Origin: Lentisphaeria bacterium UBA1784
Lineage (GTDB): Bacteria > Verrucomicrobiota > Lentisphaeria > Victivallales > Victivallaceae
Length of the DNA stretch: 12,470 bases
NCBI GenBank assembly: GCA_002315455.1
Contig: DCGG01000138.1
Location: 4,847 to 17,316 of the forward strand
Direction of reading: 5' to 3'
Below are positions 5,984-12,470 of the stretch, one piece after another (the stretch's first letter is position 1; every line of letters starts with the position of its first letter). The notes under the pieces were generated by a model. The model saw nothing but the letters and a program-made list of their open reading frames with translations. It made no database searches and was not told where the DNA came from. Position numbers and translations under genes: made by a program.

Positions 5984-6829
5984 ATGGAATTTTTCACTGA
6001 TCTTTTCCGTCCGGAGATGGGATTTCTCCGCTGCGCGCTGCTCGTGGGGTTTCTGGCGGCCCCTGTGGCCGGTGTCATCGGAACGCTGGTCGTCACCCGC
6101 CGGATCGCCAGCCTCGCCGGAGCCAGTTCCCACGCAGCGCTGGGCGGCGTCGGATTGGCGCTCTTTCTGCAGCGGGTGGTCCATCTGGAGTGGTTCTCGC
6201 CGCTCCTCGGCGCGTTTCTGGGAGCGCTTCTCGCCGCCATGGCGGTGGGCATCATCACCATTCGCGTCAGGGAGCGGGCCGACACCATCATCGGCGTGGT
6301 GTGGGCGCTGGGGATGTCCATCGGCCTGCTTTTCCTCAATTACACCCCCGGCTACGTGGATTGGCAGGGATATCTTTTCGGAAACATTCTGCTGCTCTCC
6401 CCTGCGGATCTCGGCTGGACCGCCGTGCTGGGGATCGTGGTGCTGATCGCGGTACTGCTTTTTTACCCGCAGCTGCTTGCGCTCTCCTTTGACAACACCT
6501 TTGCCGAGTTGCGCGGCGTGCGGACCCGGGTGATTTACCTTGCCCTTCTCGTTTTCACGGCGCTCACCATCGTGCTGCTCATCCATGTGGCGGGGATCAT
6601 GCTGGCGATCGCGCTGTTGACGCTGCCCGCAGCGGCGGCCGGCTGCTACACCCGGCATCTGTGGTCGATGATGGTGATCTCCACGCTTCTCAACTGGCTT
6701 TTCATCACGGTCGGGATCATTGCCAGCTATGTGCTGCGGCTTCCCTCCGGTCCGGCGATCGTCGTCTTTGCCGGAATTGTTTATGTTCTGTCACTCGGCT
6801 TCTGCCGGATCCGTAAAATAAAAGCGTGA
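5984..6829 (+). CDS. znuB: Zinc ABC transporter permease (ZnuB-like, ABC-3 family)
   Basis: This is the membrane channel of the importer. The 281-residue protein is strongly hydrophobic with about eight to nine membrane segments, the clearest near 16-37, 73-94, 101-118, 145-163, 184-219, 228-250 and 256-273. SSHAALGGVGLAL (48-60) is the conserved GxxxSHAALxGV block of ABC-3 permeases, and RADTIIGVVWALGMSIGLL (98-116) is the second family block. The start codon directly follows the znuC stop with no gap, and a GGGAGG lies about 8-13 nt upstream inside znuC. The gene order binding protein, ATPase, permease is typical. The only doubt is zinc versus manganese, and the His-rich ZnuA favours zinc. 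Confidence 0.94.
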   Translation: MEFFTDLFRPEMGFLRCALLVGFLAAPVAGVIGTLVVTRRIASLAGASSHAALGGVGLALFLQRVVHLEWFSPLLGAFLGALLAAMAVGIITIRVRERADTIIGVVWALGMSIGLLFLNYTPGYVDWQGYLFGNILLLSPADLGWTAVLGIVVLIAVLLFYPQLLALSFDNTFAELRGVRTRVIYLALLVFTALTIVLLIHVAGIMLAIALLTLPAAAAGCYTRHLWSMMVISTLLNWLFITVGIIASYVLRLPSGPAIVVFAGIVYVLSLGFCRIRKIKA

Positions 6830-6836
6830 GGTCATC

Positions 6837-7580
6837 ATGAAAAAATATGGTATTCTGCTGTCGTTTCTCCTTCTTGTGATTCTGCTGCCGGGCTGCCGGA
6901 AAACTCCGGAGCAGCAGTTGGCCCGGGCGCTGGAACTGGCCCGCAGCGGCGAGTGGGAAAAGGCGGAAAAGATTTCCGAACATCTGGTTTCCAAAGATCC
7001 GGAAAATTTCCGTTTTCTGCTGCTTCGTTCCGTCTGCTGTGAAAAGTGCGGGCTGCATGATCCGGCAGTGGACTGTGCCCGCAGGGCCGTGGAAAAGTTC
7101 CCCGGCAGTTTCACGGCGCAGTATACGCTGGGCCGTCTTTATGCCCGGGATCCCGCCCGTCAGGGAGAGGCGATGATCTCGTTGCAGAAGGCTCTTGCGC
7201 TGAAGCCGGGTGACCGCAACACCATGGTTCTGCTCTGCAACGTGTGCAGTGCGCTCAAGGCGCCGCATACTGCTCGCACGCTTGCCGCGCTGCTCAAAGC
7301 ACACCGGTCGGAGTTTCTCAATACGCCGGAACTCTACTACCAGCTGGCGCTTGCGTATCTGCAACGGGGCGATCAGCGCAATGCGATGAACATGCTGAAG
7401 TACGTTGCCGCGGCGGGAGCGGGAAATCCGGCGCTGCTGCTCAACACCGCGCGCTGTTACGACAGCGAAAACAAAAAACAGGAAGCCAGAAACTGCTATA
7501 ATGAATTTTTGCGGCGTTACAGTGAAAAATCTCCGGTGATGGCGCGAGAGGTCCAAACCCGGCTGGCAGAGATGCGATGA
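6837..7580 (+). CDS. TPR-repeat lipoprotein
   Basis: A 247-residue predicted lipoprotein with signal MKKYGILLSFLLLVILLPGC and lipid-anchor Cys20. The rest is almost all alpha-helical with TPR-like units, best seen at 24-55 (ALELARSGEWEKAEKISEHL), 58-90, 92-125 and 199-231 (LLLNTARCYDSENKKQEARN). TPRs bind other proteins, so a scaffold role in the envelope is likely, but no partner can be named. GAGG 5 nt before the ATG at 6837 supports this start. It follows znuB by 7 bp and its stop overlaps the dnaG start by 4 bp (ATGA at 7577-7580). It is reminiscent of BamD/YfgC-type TPR lipoproteins only in general architecture; no specific family was recognised. Confidence 0.8.
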   Translation: MKKYGILLSFLLLVILLPGCRKTPEQQLARALELARSGEWEKAEKISEHLVSKDPENFRFLLLRSVCCEKCGLHDPAVDCARRAVEKFPGSFTAQYTLGRLYARDPARQGEAMISLQKALALKPGDRNTMVLLCNVCSALKAPHTARTLAALLKAHRSEFLNTPELYYQLALAYLQRGDQRNAMNMLKYVAAAGAGNPALLLNTARCYDSENKKQEARNCYNEFLRRYSEKSPVMAREVQTRLAEMR

Positions 7581-9376
7581 GCCTCAATCTTTCCAAGGAG
7601 ATCATTGAAGAGATCCGCGAACGCTGCGACATCGCGGAAGTGATTTCCGGCTGCGGAGTCCAGCTCAAGCGCTCCGGGGCCGGAAGTTTTATCGGGCTTT
7701 GTCCTTTTCATCAGGAAAAAACGCCTTCCTTCACGGTCAATCCCGCGAAAAGGATGTTTTACTGCTTCGGCTGCGGCAAGGGCGGCGACGTTTTCCGCTT
7801 TTTCATGGACCACCAGAATCTCGATTTTGTCAATGCGGCGAAGATCCTCGCGGACCGTTGCGGCGTGGTGATTCCCGAAGAATCCGAGCGCGATGCCGCC
7901 GCTTCGCAGGCGCGCGCCGGAGCCCGCGAACGGCTGTACGCCATCAACGAGGAGTTCAGCCGTTTTTTCTGCCGCTACCTCGCCGACAATCCCCATTCGC
8001 CGGGCGGAGAGTATCTGGCCCGGCGCGGGATCCCGATGGAAGTGGCGCAGAAGTTCCGCATCGGCCTTGCTCCTGCTGGCAATACCGTCTGCCGCGATTA
8101 CGGCCGGCACCTCGGCTTCTCCGAGGAGGAACTTGTGACCAGCGGCGTACTGCAGCGCTTTGAAGACACCGGCAAGACCTACGAACCTTTTCAGGGGCGT
8201 TTGACCTTCACCATAGAAAACGAGCAGGGCAAGGCGGTCGGTTTCAGCGCCCGGACCCTGGAGGCCCATCCGGACCGCCGCAAATATGTGAATACTCCGG
8301 AAACTCCGGTCTTTCACAAAGGGTCGCTGATCTACGCGCTCCCCTTTGCCCGGCAGGGGATCGGCCGTGCAAAAAAAGCGGTCATCTGTGAGGGGCAGCT
8401 CGATGCGATCGCCTTTCACCGTGCCGGTTTTGATTTCGCGGTGGCTCCGCTCGGTACTGCTTTTACGGCGGAACAGGCGAAGATTCTGCGCCGCTACACG
8501 GGACACATCGTCCTTGCCTTTGACGCCGACAACGCCGGACAGAATGCGGTACTGAAAGCCGCCAAACTTTTACTTCCGCTGTCGATGGAACTCAAAGTTC
8601 TGCGCATCCCCGGGGGCAAGGACCCCGATGAGTTGTATGCGCATGGCGGCGCAGAGGCATTGGGAAGTGCGCTGGAAAGCGCCATTCCGTGGATGGATGT
8701 GTTGAAGGAAAACCTGCCGGGGCGCTTTGATATGACTTCCCCCGTGGGACGCGGGGAGGCGGCGGCCTTTGTCGCGGAATTTCTCCATCTGGTGCCGAAC
8801 CGGGTGGAGCTGGAAGTCTATGTGAGCACCGGAGCCGCCATGCTCGGCATCAGCGAGGCGGCGCTTTGGGAACAGCTGGAAAAACTCAGCCTCTCGGAGC
8901 GGCGGAGGCAGGAGTTCGCCAAACCGGCGCCCCGGATGCAGTCGGTACAGCAGAAAAATCCTCAGCTTCCGACGAAGGCGGCCCTCAGCACGCTTTTGAC
9001 ACTGGCTCTCGCTTCGGAAGATATCGCCCGGAAGCTGTCGGAGGAACTTCCGGCTGAGGAACTTGCCGGCGAAAATGCCTCTCCGGCGGAACAGGCTCTC
9101 AATCTCGTGATCAATGCCGCTTTGAACGGGGAATTTGAACAAACATCCTCTATGCTGCAGGATTTTCTGCTGGAACACCCATCTCCGGAAGTCAGCCGTA
9201 TTCTGGCGGCTCCCGTCAGCTACTCTTCTCCGGAACGGGCGTTGAGTGATGCTCTTGACGAACTGCGGCGGATGCGCGGACTTGCCCGGCGGCAGAAACT
9301 CCTCGCCGCTCTGGCAGCCAATGCTTCCCCGGAGGAAAGAATGAAATTACTTGCCCAGATCGGAGGTCTTTCATGA
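7577..9376 (+). CDS. dnaG: DNA primase DnaG
   Basis: DnaG makes the RNA primers for chromosome replication and works with the DnaB helicase. The 599-residue protein has normal length and all domains. The CHC2 zinc ribbon uses Cys42, His45, Cys63 and Cys66 (CPFH...CFGC). The RNA polymerase core carries EPFQGRLTFTI (203-213) and GFSARTL (222-228). The Toprim centre has Glu272 (CEGQLDA, 271-277), PLGTAFT (291-297), Asp316 and Asp318 in AFDADNAGQNA, and GGKDPDE (346-352). After a Gln/Pro-rich linker (about 447-466) comes a helical C-terminal region (467-599) in the place of the helicase-binding domain, poorly conserved as usual. It overlaps the TPR lipoprotein and the next lipoprotein by 4 bp each. 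The common partner rpoD is not adjacent. Confidence 0.97.
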   Translation: MSLNLSKEIIEEIRERCDIAEVISGCGVQLKRSGAGSFIGLCPFHQEKTPSFTVNPAKRMFYCFGCGKGGDVFRFFMDHQNLDFVNAAKILADRCGVVIPEESERDAAASQARAGARERLYAINEEFSRFFCRYLADNPHSPGGEYLARRGIPMEVAQKFRIGLAPAGNTVCRDYGRHLGFSEEELVTSGVLQRFEDTGKTYEPFQGRLTFTIENEQGKAVGFSARTLEAHPDRRKYVNTPETPVFHKGSLIYALPFARQGIGRAKKAVICEGQLDAIAFHRAGFDFAVAPLGTAFTAEQAKILRRYTGHIVLAFDADNAGQNAVLKAAKLLLPLSMELKVLRIPGGKDPDELYAHGGAEALGSALESAIPWMDVLKENLPGRFDMTSPVGRGEAAAFVAEFLHLVPNRVELEVYVSTGAAMLGISEAALWEQLEKLSLSERRRQEFAKPAPRMQSVQQKNPQLPTKAALSTLLTLALASEDIARKLSEELPAEELAGENASPAEQALNLVINAALNGEFEQTSSMLQDFLLEHPSPEVSRILAAPVSYSSPERALSDALDELRRMRGLARRQKLLAALAANASPEERMKLLAQIGGLS

Positions 9377-9915
9377 GAAAAAACGTATTTTTTCTGCTTT
9401 TGCTTTTTTCGCTGACCGGAATCAGCTGCGTCCGGGAGGTGAAGAGCCAGAAACTGATGCTGGGGCAGCGTGCGGATAAGGTTGATATCCGGGAACTGCA
9501 GAATATCCGGCTTCAGCTTTTCCTGACCGAACCCCGGATCCTCAATACCAAAGGAGACGGGGAGATTCGCTTTATCATGCGCAATCTGGACAACAAGCCG
9601 GTGCGCATTCCCGAGTGGTTTACCTGGGAGTCCGACAATATTTTAGTGTACTGCCAGAACTGGCTGCCCGATATGACCAACCCGGATCCGGAGGCGTGGA
9701 TCCCGCTCTCGTTTGATTTTCACAAACCGGCCGGACACATCACGCTGGAACTGCCTCCGCACGGACAAGTCACCATCGCCAAAAAACTGCCTTTTGTTCC
9801 CAAACTCCGGATATCTCCCGGATCGGAACGCCGTTATTTCATCCGCGGAGAGTTGAATCTGAAAAGCATAAAATTACAATCGGAACCGGCTGCGGTCGCG
9901 GTACGGACCTTTTAG
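9373..9915 (+). CDS. Small lipoprotein of unknown function
   Basis: I do not recognise a family. The 180-residue product starts with a lipoprotein signal (MRKNVFFLLLLFSLTGISC, Cys19). The mature part is predicted mainly beta: IRLQLFLTEPRIL (45-57), GEIRFIMRNLDNKPVRIPEW (63-82), an aromatic stretch around 83-108, HITLELPPHGQVTIAKKLPF (122-141) and RRYFIRGELNL (153-163). Paired strands with NLDNKP and a late Gly/Pro-rich turn resemble an Ig-like or BsuPI-type beta sandwich, but this is only an impression. No catalytic motif is seen. The ATG overlaps the dnaG stop (ATGA at 9373-9376), so it is probably translated by coupling. ubiB begins 14 bp after its TAG stop. Confidence 0.75.
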   Translation: MRKNVFFLLLLFSLTGISCVREVKSQKLMLGQRADKVDIRELQNIRLQLFLTEPRILNTKGDGEIRFIMRNLDNKPVRIPEWFTWESDNILVYCQNWLPDMTNPDPEAWIPLSFDFHKPAGHITLELPPHGQVTIAKKLPFVPKLRISPGSERRYFIRGELNLKSIKLQSEPAAVAVRTF

Positions 9916-9929
9916 GGAGAAATGAGATT

Positions 9930-11660
9930 ATGTGGATCTTTGAAATCAAACAGGACATCGCCTCCATGCGCCGCTTCTGGTTCATACTGGAAAAGCTCAG
10001 CACGTACGGATTCCATGAATTCACAGATTTTTTCCCCCGTACCCATAAGTGGCGGAAACCGGGGGCGGCGCGGAAGCTGGACGGCAAGAGCCGTCCTGAA
10101 AAGCTGCGCATGCTGGTGGAGGAACTGGGCCCCACTTTCATCAAACTTGGGCAAATCCTCTCCACCCGCGAGGATCTGATCCCGGCAGCTTATGCGAAGG
10201 AACTGACCCATCTTACGGAACATGTACCCGGTTTCCCCTATGAAGAGGTGAAAAAGATCATCCGTGAGGAACTCGGGAAAGAGGTAGAGGAGCTGTATTC
10301 GGAATTTTCCCAGACTCCGCTCGCCGCCGCCAGTATCGGTCAGGCCCACAAAGCCGTGCTGCCGGACGGGACCGCCGTGGTGGTCAAGATCCAGCGTCCC
10401 GGCATCCGCGATGTCATCGAGCAGGATCTGACCATTCTCCGATACATCGCCGAACGCTGGCAGGAGTATGACTGTACCGTGGCGAGTTACCGTCCGGTGG
10501 AGATCATCGACTCCTTCGCCGCCTCGCTCCGCAAGGAACTCAATTACGAGTACGAAGCCGCCAATATGAGCCGCTTCGCGCGGGATATGGCCTCCTGTAA
10601 AGGCGTCACTGCCCCCAAGGTGTATTCGGATCATTCCTCCCGGCGCGTGCTGACAATGGAGTGCATCCAGGGCGACTCGGCGGCGCGCGTCATGGCCCAT
10701 CCGGAACTGCGGGAAAAGTACGACCTCGTCAAGATTGCCGAAAACGGTGTAAAATCTCTGATGAGCCAGATCTTTGAGCACGGCTTCTTTCACGCTGATC
10801 CGCATCCCGGCAATATTTTTCTGCGCGGGAAAAGCGAGATCTGCTTCATTGATTTCGGCATGGTGGGCCGGGTCACGGAAAAGGAGCGGAGCGACTTTCT
10901 GCGGGTCCTCAGTCACATGCTGAAAAACGAGATCACGCCGATGGTCGACACCGCTCTGCACATGACCGTCACGGGGCGGCTCCAGGGCAGCCGCAGCGCT
11001 TTTGAACGCGATCTGGCCGATCTGGTCGATGTGAATATCAACCAGCCGCTTGAAAAACTCAGCGTCGCCCGTGTGCTGGAGGAACTGCTGGATACCCTTT
11101 CTCGTTACAAAGTCGCGCTGAAGCCGGATCTGTACCTCATGTGCAAAGCGCTCATCACGGTGGAGCATGTCGGGCGCTCCTTTGATCCGAAACTGCAGAT
11201 CGTCGAACTGGTCAAGCCGTTTCTGACGCGCATGAAGCTGCGCACGATCGATCCCCGCCCCATCGCCGGCAGAATCATCGACAACTTCGAGGAAAACATC
11301 TACGCTTTGGAATCCCTTCCGCGTCAGCTCCATGCCGTGATGGCGCGCATGGAAACGGGGGAGACGACATTGCGCGTGGAACATCACCGGCTCGATGATA
11401 TCGAGCAGACGCTGTATATCACGGGGGAACGCGTTTCACGCGCCTTGATGATCACGGCGCTGCTGCTCGGTTCGGCGCTTGTGATTGTCGCCAAACTGCC
11501 GCCTTACTGGCAGGGGATCCCGCTCATCGGCGGCATCGGCTTTTTCATCTCCGCATTTCTGAGCATCCTGATCATCTGTCTGGATCATGCCCAGCGCCGG
11601 AGGTTTCTGAAAGAGCGGGCCATGCGCAAACTGCGCCGGGAAAACGAACAGCGCAGCTGA
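9930..11660 (+). CDS. ubiB: UbiB/AarF (ABC1/ADCK) family atypical kinase
   Basis: Members of this family are membrane-bound ATPase/kinase-like proteins that support ubiquinone or other isoprenoid-lipid metabolism. The 576-residue protein shows the full signature: KLGQILSTREDLIP (72-85, KxGQ motif), Ala-rich loop AAASIGQAH (132-140) in place of a Gly-rich loop, Lys153 in VVVKIQRPG (151-158), ELNYEYEAAN (203-212), catalytic HADPHPGN (288-295) and DFG (308-310). The C-terminus has two membrane segments near 505-522 and 530-551 followed by a basic tail. The ATG at 9930 is favoured by GGGAG 10 nt upstream (9915-9919). It closes the co-directional run and meets the AraC gene convergently with 9 bp between stops. 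No quinone gene is in view; the substrate is unknown and the symbol only denotes the family. Confidence 0.92.
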   Translation: MWIFEIKQDIASMRRFWFILEKLSTYGFHEFTDFFPRTHKWRKPGAARKLDGKSRPEKLRMLVEELGPTFIKLGQILSTREDLIPAAYAKELTHLTEHVPGFPYEEVKKIIREELGKEVEELYSEFSQTPLAAASIGQAHKAVLPDGTAVVVKIQRPGIRDVIEQDLTILRYIAERWQEYDCTVASYRPVEIIDSFAASLRKELNYEYEAANMSRFARDMASCKGVTAPKVYSDHSSRRVLTMECIQGDSAARVMAHPELREKYDLVKIAENGVKSLMSQIFEHGFFHADPHPGNIFLRGKSEICFIDFGMVGRVTEKERSDFLRVLSHMLKNEITPMVDTALHMTVTGRLQGSRSAFERDLADLVDVNINQPLEKLSVARVLEELLDTLSRYKVALKPDLYLMCKALITVEHVGRSFDPKLQIVELVKPFLTRMKLRTIDPRPIAGRIIDNFEENIYALESLPRQLHAVMARMETGETTLRVEHHRLDDIEQTLYITGERVSRALMITALLLGSALVIVAKLPPYWQGIPLIGGIGFFISAFLSILIICLDHAQRRRFLKERAMRKLRRENEQRS

Positions 11661-11669
11661 ACCGGTGTT

Positions 11670-12470
11670 TCAGGAGTCTTCCTCACGTCCGGTTCGGAGC
11701 CGGTATCCGGAAGGCGAAATGCCGTGATATTTGCGGAAAGCCGCAGAAAAGTAGAGCTGATTCCGATATCCGAGCGAGGAGGAGATCTCCTTGATCGAGC
11801 GTTCCCCGCTGCGGAGCATCTGCGCGGCGGCAGTCATGCGGCACTGTGTCATATAGGCAAGCGGCGTGCAGCGGCAGTATTGCTGAAACATCCGGTGGAT
11901 CGTGGCTGCCCCGAGACCGGTTGTCCGGGAGAGATCCGCAATGGAGTACATCCGGTTGAGATGCACATGGATCAATTCCAGTATTTTCTGCATCGCATCC
12001 GGCGGCGGAGTATGCTGTTCCCGGGCGAGATGCAGCAGCAGGGAATAAGCCGTCACATCGGCCCGGTGCCGTGCTTCGGCGGTTTTTCGCCCCAGCAGCG
12101 TGCCGATGCGGCGCATTTCCCGCTCCACGGCGGAAACGTGGTGCAGTTTCAAAACACGGCACTCATTCAGCTGAAGCGAGGCGAGCAGATTTTCCAGCAG
12201 CGGTCCATACAGGATCACCGTGTATTTGACGGCATAGGGAGAGCTGCACATCATCGCGGAATCCTGATGCAGATGGACAAAGAAAAGGGACCCCGGCGGC
12301 ACGGTGTACCGCATGTGTCCACTTTCGATCAGAAATTCGCCTTCCGTTACAAGTTCCAGCGCAAAGATGCCGGAGTTGTGCCGGTAGCGGAAGGCGCCGT
12401 TTTTCCATTCGTCTTCTCCCGCCACATGCACGGCAAGCGGTGCTGATGGGGCCAAGGGGAGCGCGTATTG
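11670..12470 (-). CDS. AraC-family transcriptional regulator, 5' end outside window
   Basis: A DNA-binding regulator with an N-terminal cupin-like sensor half and a C-terminal double helix-turn-helix. The frame is open from the stop at 11670-11672 to the right edge, giving 266 visible residues. A TTG at 12455 could be taken as start but has no ribosome site and the five codons before it are open, so the true start is probably beyond the edge. Counting visible residues, 30-70 (FALELVTEGEF...VPPGSLFFVHLHQDS) fit the ligand-binding beta-barrel. The first HTH is SIADLSRTTGLGAATIHRMF (176-195) and the second SIKEISSSLGYRNQLYFSA (225-243), followed by HGISPSGYR (249-257). Such cupin-AraC proteins usually control sugar or polysaccharide genes nearby, here to the right and unseen. 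Ligand and targets are unknown. Confidence 0.92.
   Translation of the reverse strand, partial: QYALPLAPSAPLAVHVAGEDEWKNGAFRYRHNSGIFALELVTEGEFLIESGHMRYTVPPGSLFFVHLHQDSAMMCSSPYAVKYTVILYGPLLENLLASLQLNECRVLKLHHVSAVEREMRRIGTLLGRKTAEARHRADVTAYSLLLHLAREQHTPPPDAMQKILELIHVHLNRMYSIADLSRTTGLGAATIHRMFQQYCRCTPLAYMTQCRMTAAAQMLRSGERSIKEISSSLGYRNQLYFSAAFRKYHGISPSGYRLRTGREEDS

Larger units (their letters stand above)
880..11660 (+). other. Ten-gene co-directional run, probable single operon
   Basis: From hisI to ubiB ten genes run on the plus strand with gaps of 3, 37, 4, -4, 0, 7, -4, -4 and 14 bp. No promoter-like sequence or terminator stands out inside, and the only sizeable gap (3118-3154) holds little more than a ribosome site. 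Co-transcription from the promoter near 711-744 is therefore likely, although internal promoters inside coding regions cannot be excluded. The run mixes histidine synthesis, wall precursors, zinc uptake, replication priming and lipid-linked kinase functions. Confidence 0.6.

Noticed and set aside
4925..6658. A 577-codon minus-strand frame antisense to znuA, znuC and znuB
   Set aside because: Same reason: it mirrors well-conserved ABC transporter genes, has no recognisable domain and is rich in His, Gly and Asp as expected of antisense reading.
11659..11695. Inverted repeat GAACCGG / CCGGTTC across the ubiB and AraC stop codons as a shared terminator
   Set aside because: The loop is 23 nt, the stem 7 bp and no T-run follows on either strand. 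It may simply reflect the frequent CCGG in this genome.
12453..12455. TTG as the start of the AraC gene
   Set aside because: No ribosome site precedes it and the frame stays open to the window edge, so a start outside the window is more likely.

Overview
The window reads as ordinary chromosomal DNA from a GC-rich, Gram-negative-type bacterium. Three predicted lipoproteins or exported proteins and a peptidoglycan pathway support the Gram-negative reading. The MurB-Ddl fusion, TPR-rich lipoproteins, a UbiB-type kinase, an AraC regulator and a corrinoid-activator-like gene together suggest the PVC group, most likely Lentisphaerae (Victivallis-like). That placement is inference from gene content, not from a marker gene comparison.

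Layout. Positions 617 down to the left edge (minus strand) hold the N-terminal third of a ferredoxin/ASKHA protein of the RACE (DUF4445) family, which reductively activates corrinoid proteins. A 262-bp divergent intergenic region (618-879) carries a good sigma70-type promoter for that gene, a T8-CC-A8 tract, a probable plus-strand promoter and a structured leader. From 880 to 11660 ten plus-strand genes follow with gaps of -4 to 37 bp and look like one transcription unit: hisI, a murB-ddl fusion, a cysteine-less thioredoxin-like/TPR protein, znuA, znuC, znuB, a TPR lipoprotein, dnaG, a small unknown lipoprotein and ubiB/aarF. At the right edge an AraC-family regulator runs convergently (minus strand) and its N-terminus lies outside the window.

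How the genes fit together. HisI makes a late step of histidine synthesis. MurB-Ddl joins two cytoplasmic peptidoglycan precursor steps on one chain. ZnuABC is a complete zinc importer (lipoprotein binding protein, ATPase, permease), and two other products of the run, HisI and DnaG, need zinc. The TPR lipoprotein, dnaG and the unknown lipoprotein are joined by 4-bp ATGA stop/start overlaps, which suggests translational coupling. I see no tRNA, rRNA, CRISPR array, insertion sequence or phage gene. No defence system or clearly new system is visible. The points most worth following are the MurB-Ddl fusion, the thioredoxin fold without its CXXC, the His/Cys tail on ZnuC, and the two uncharacterised exported proteins next to dnaG.
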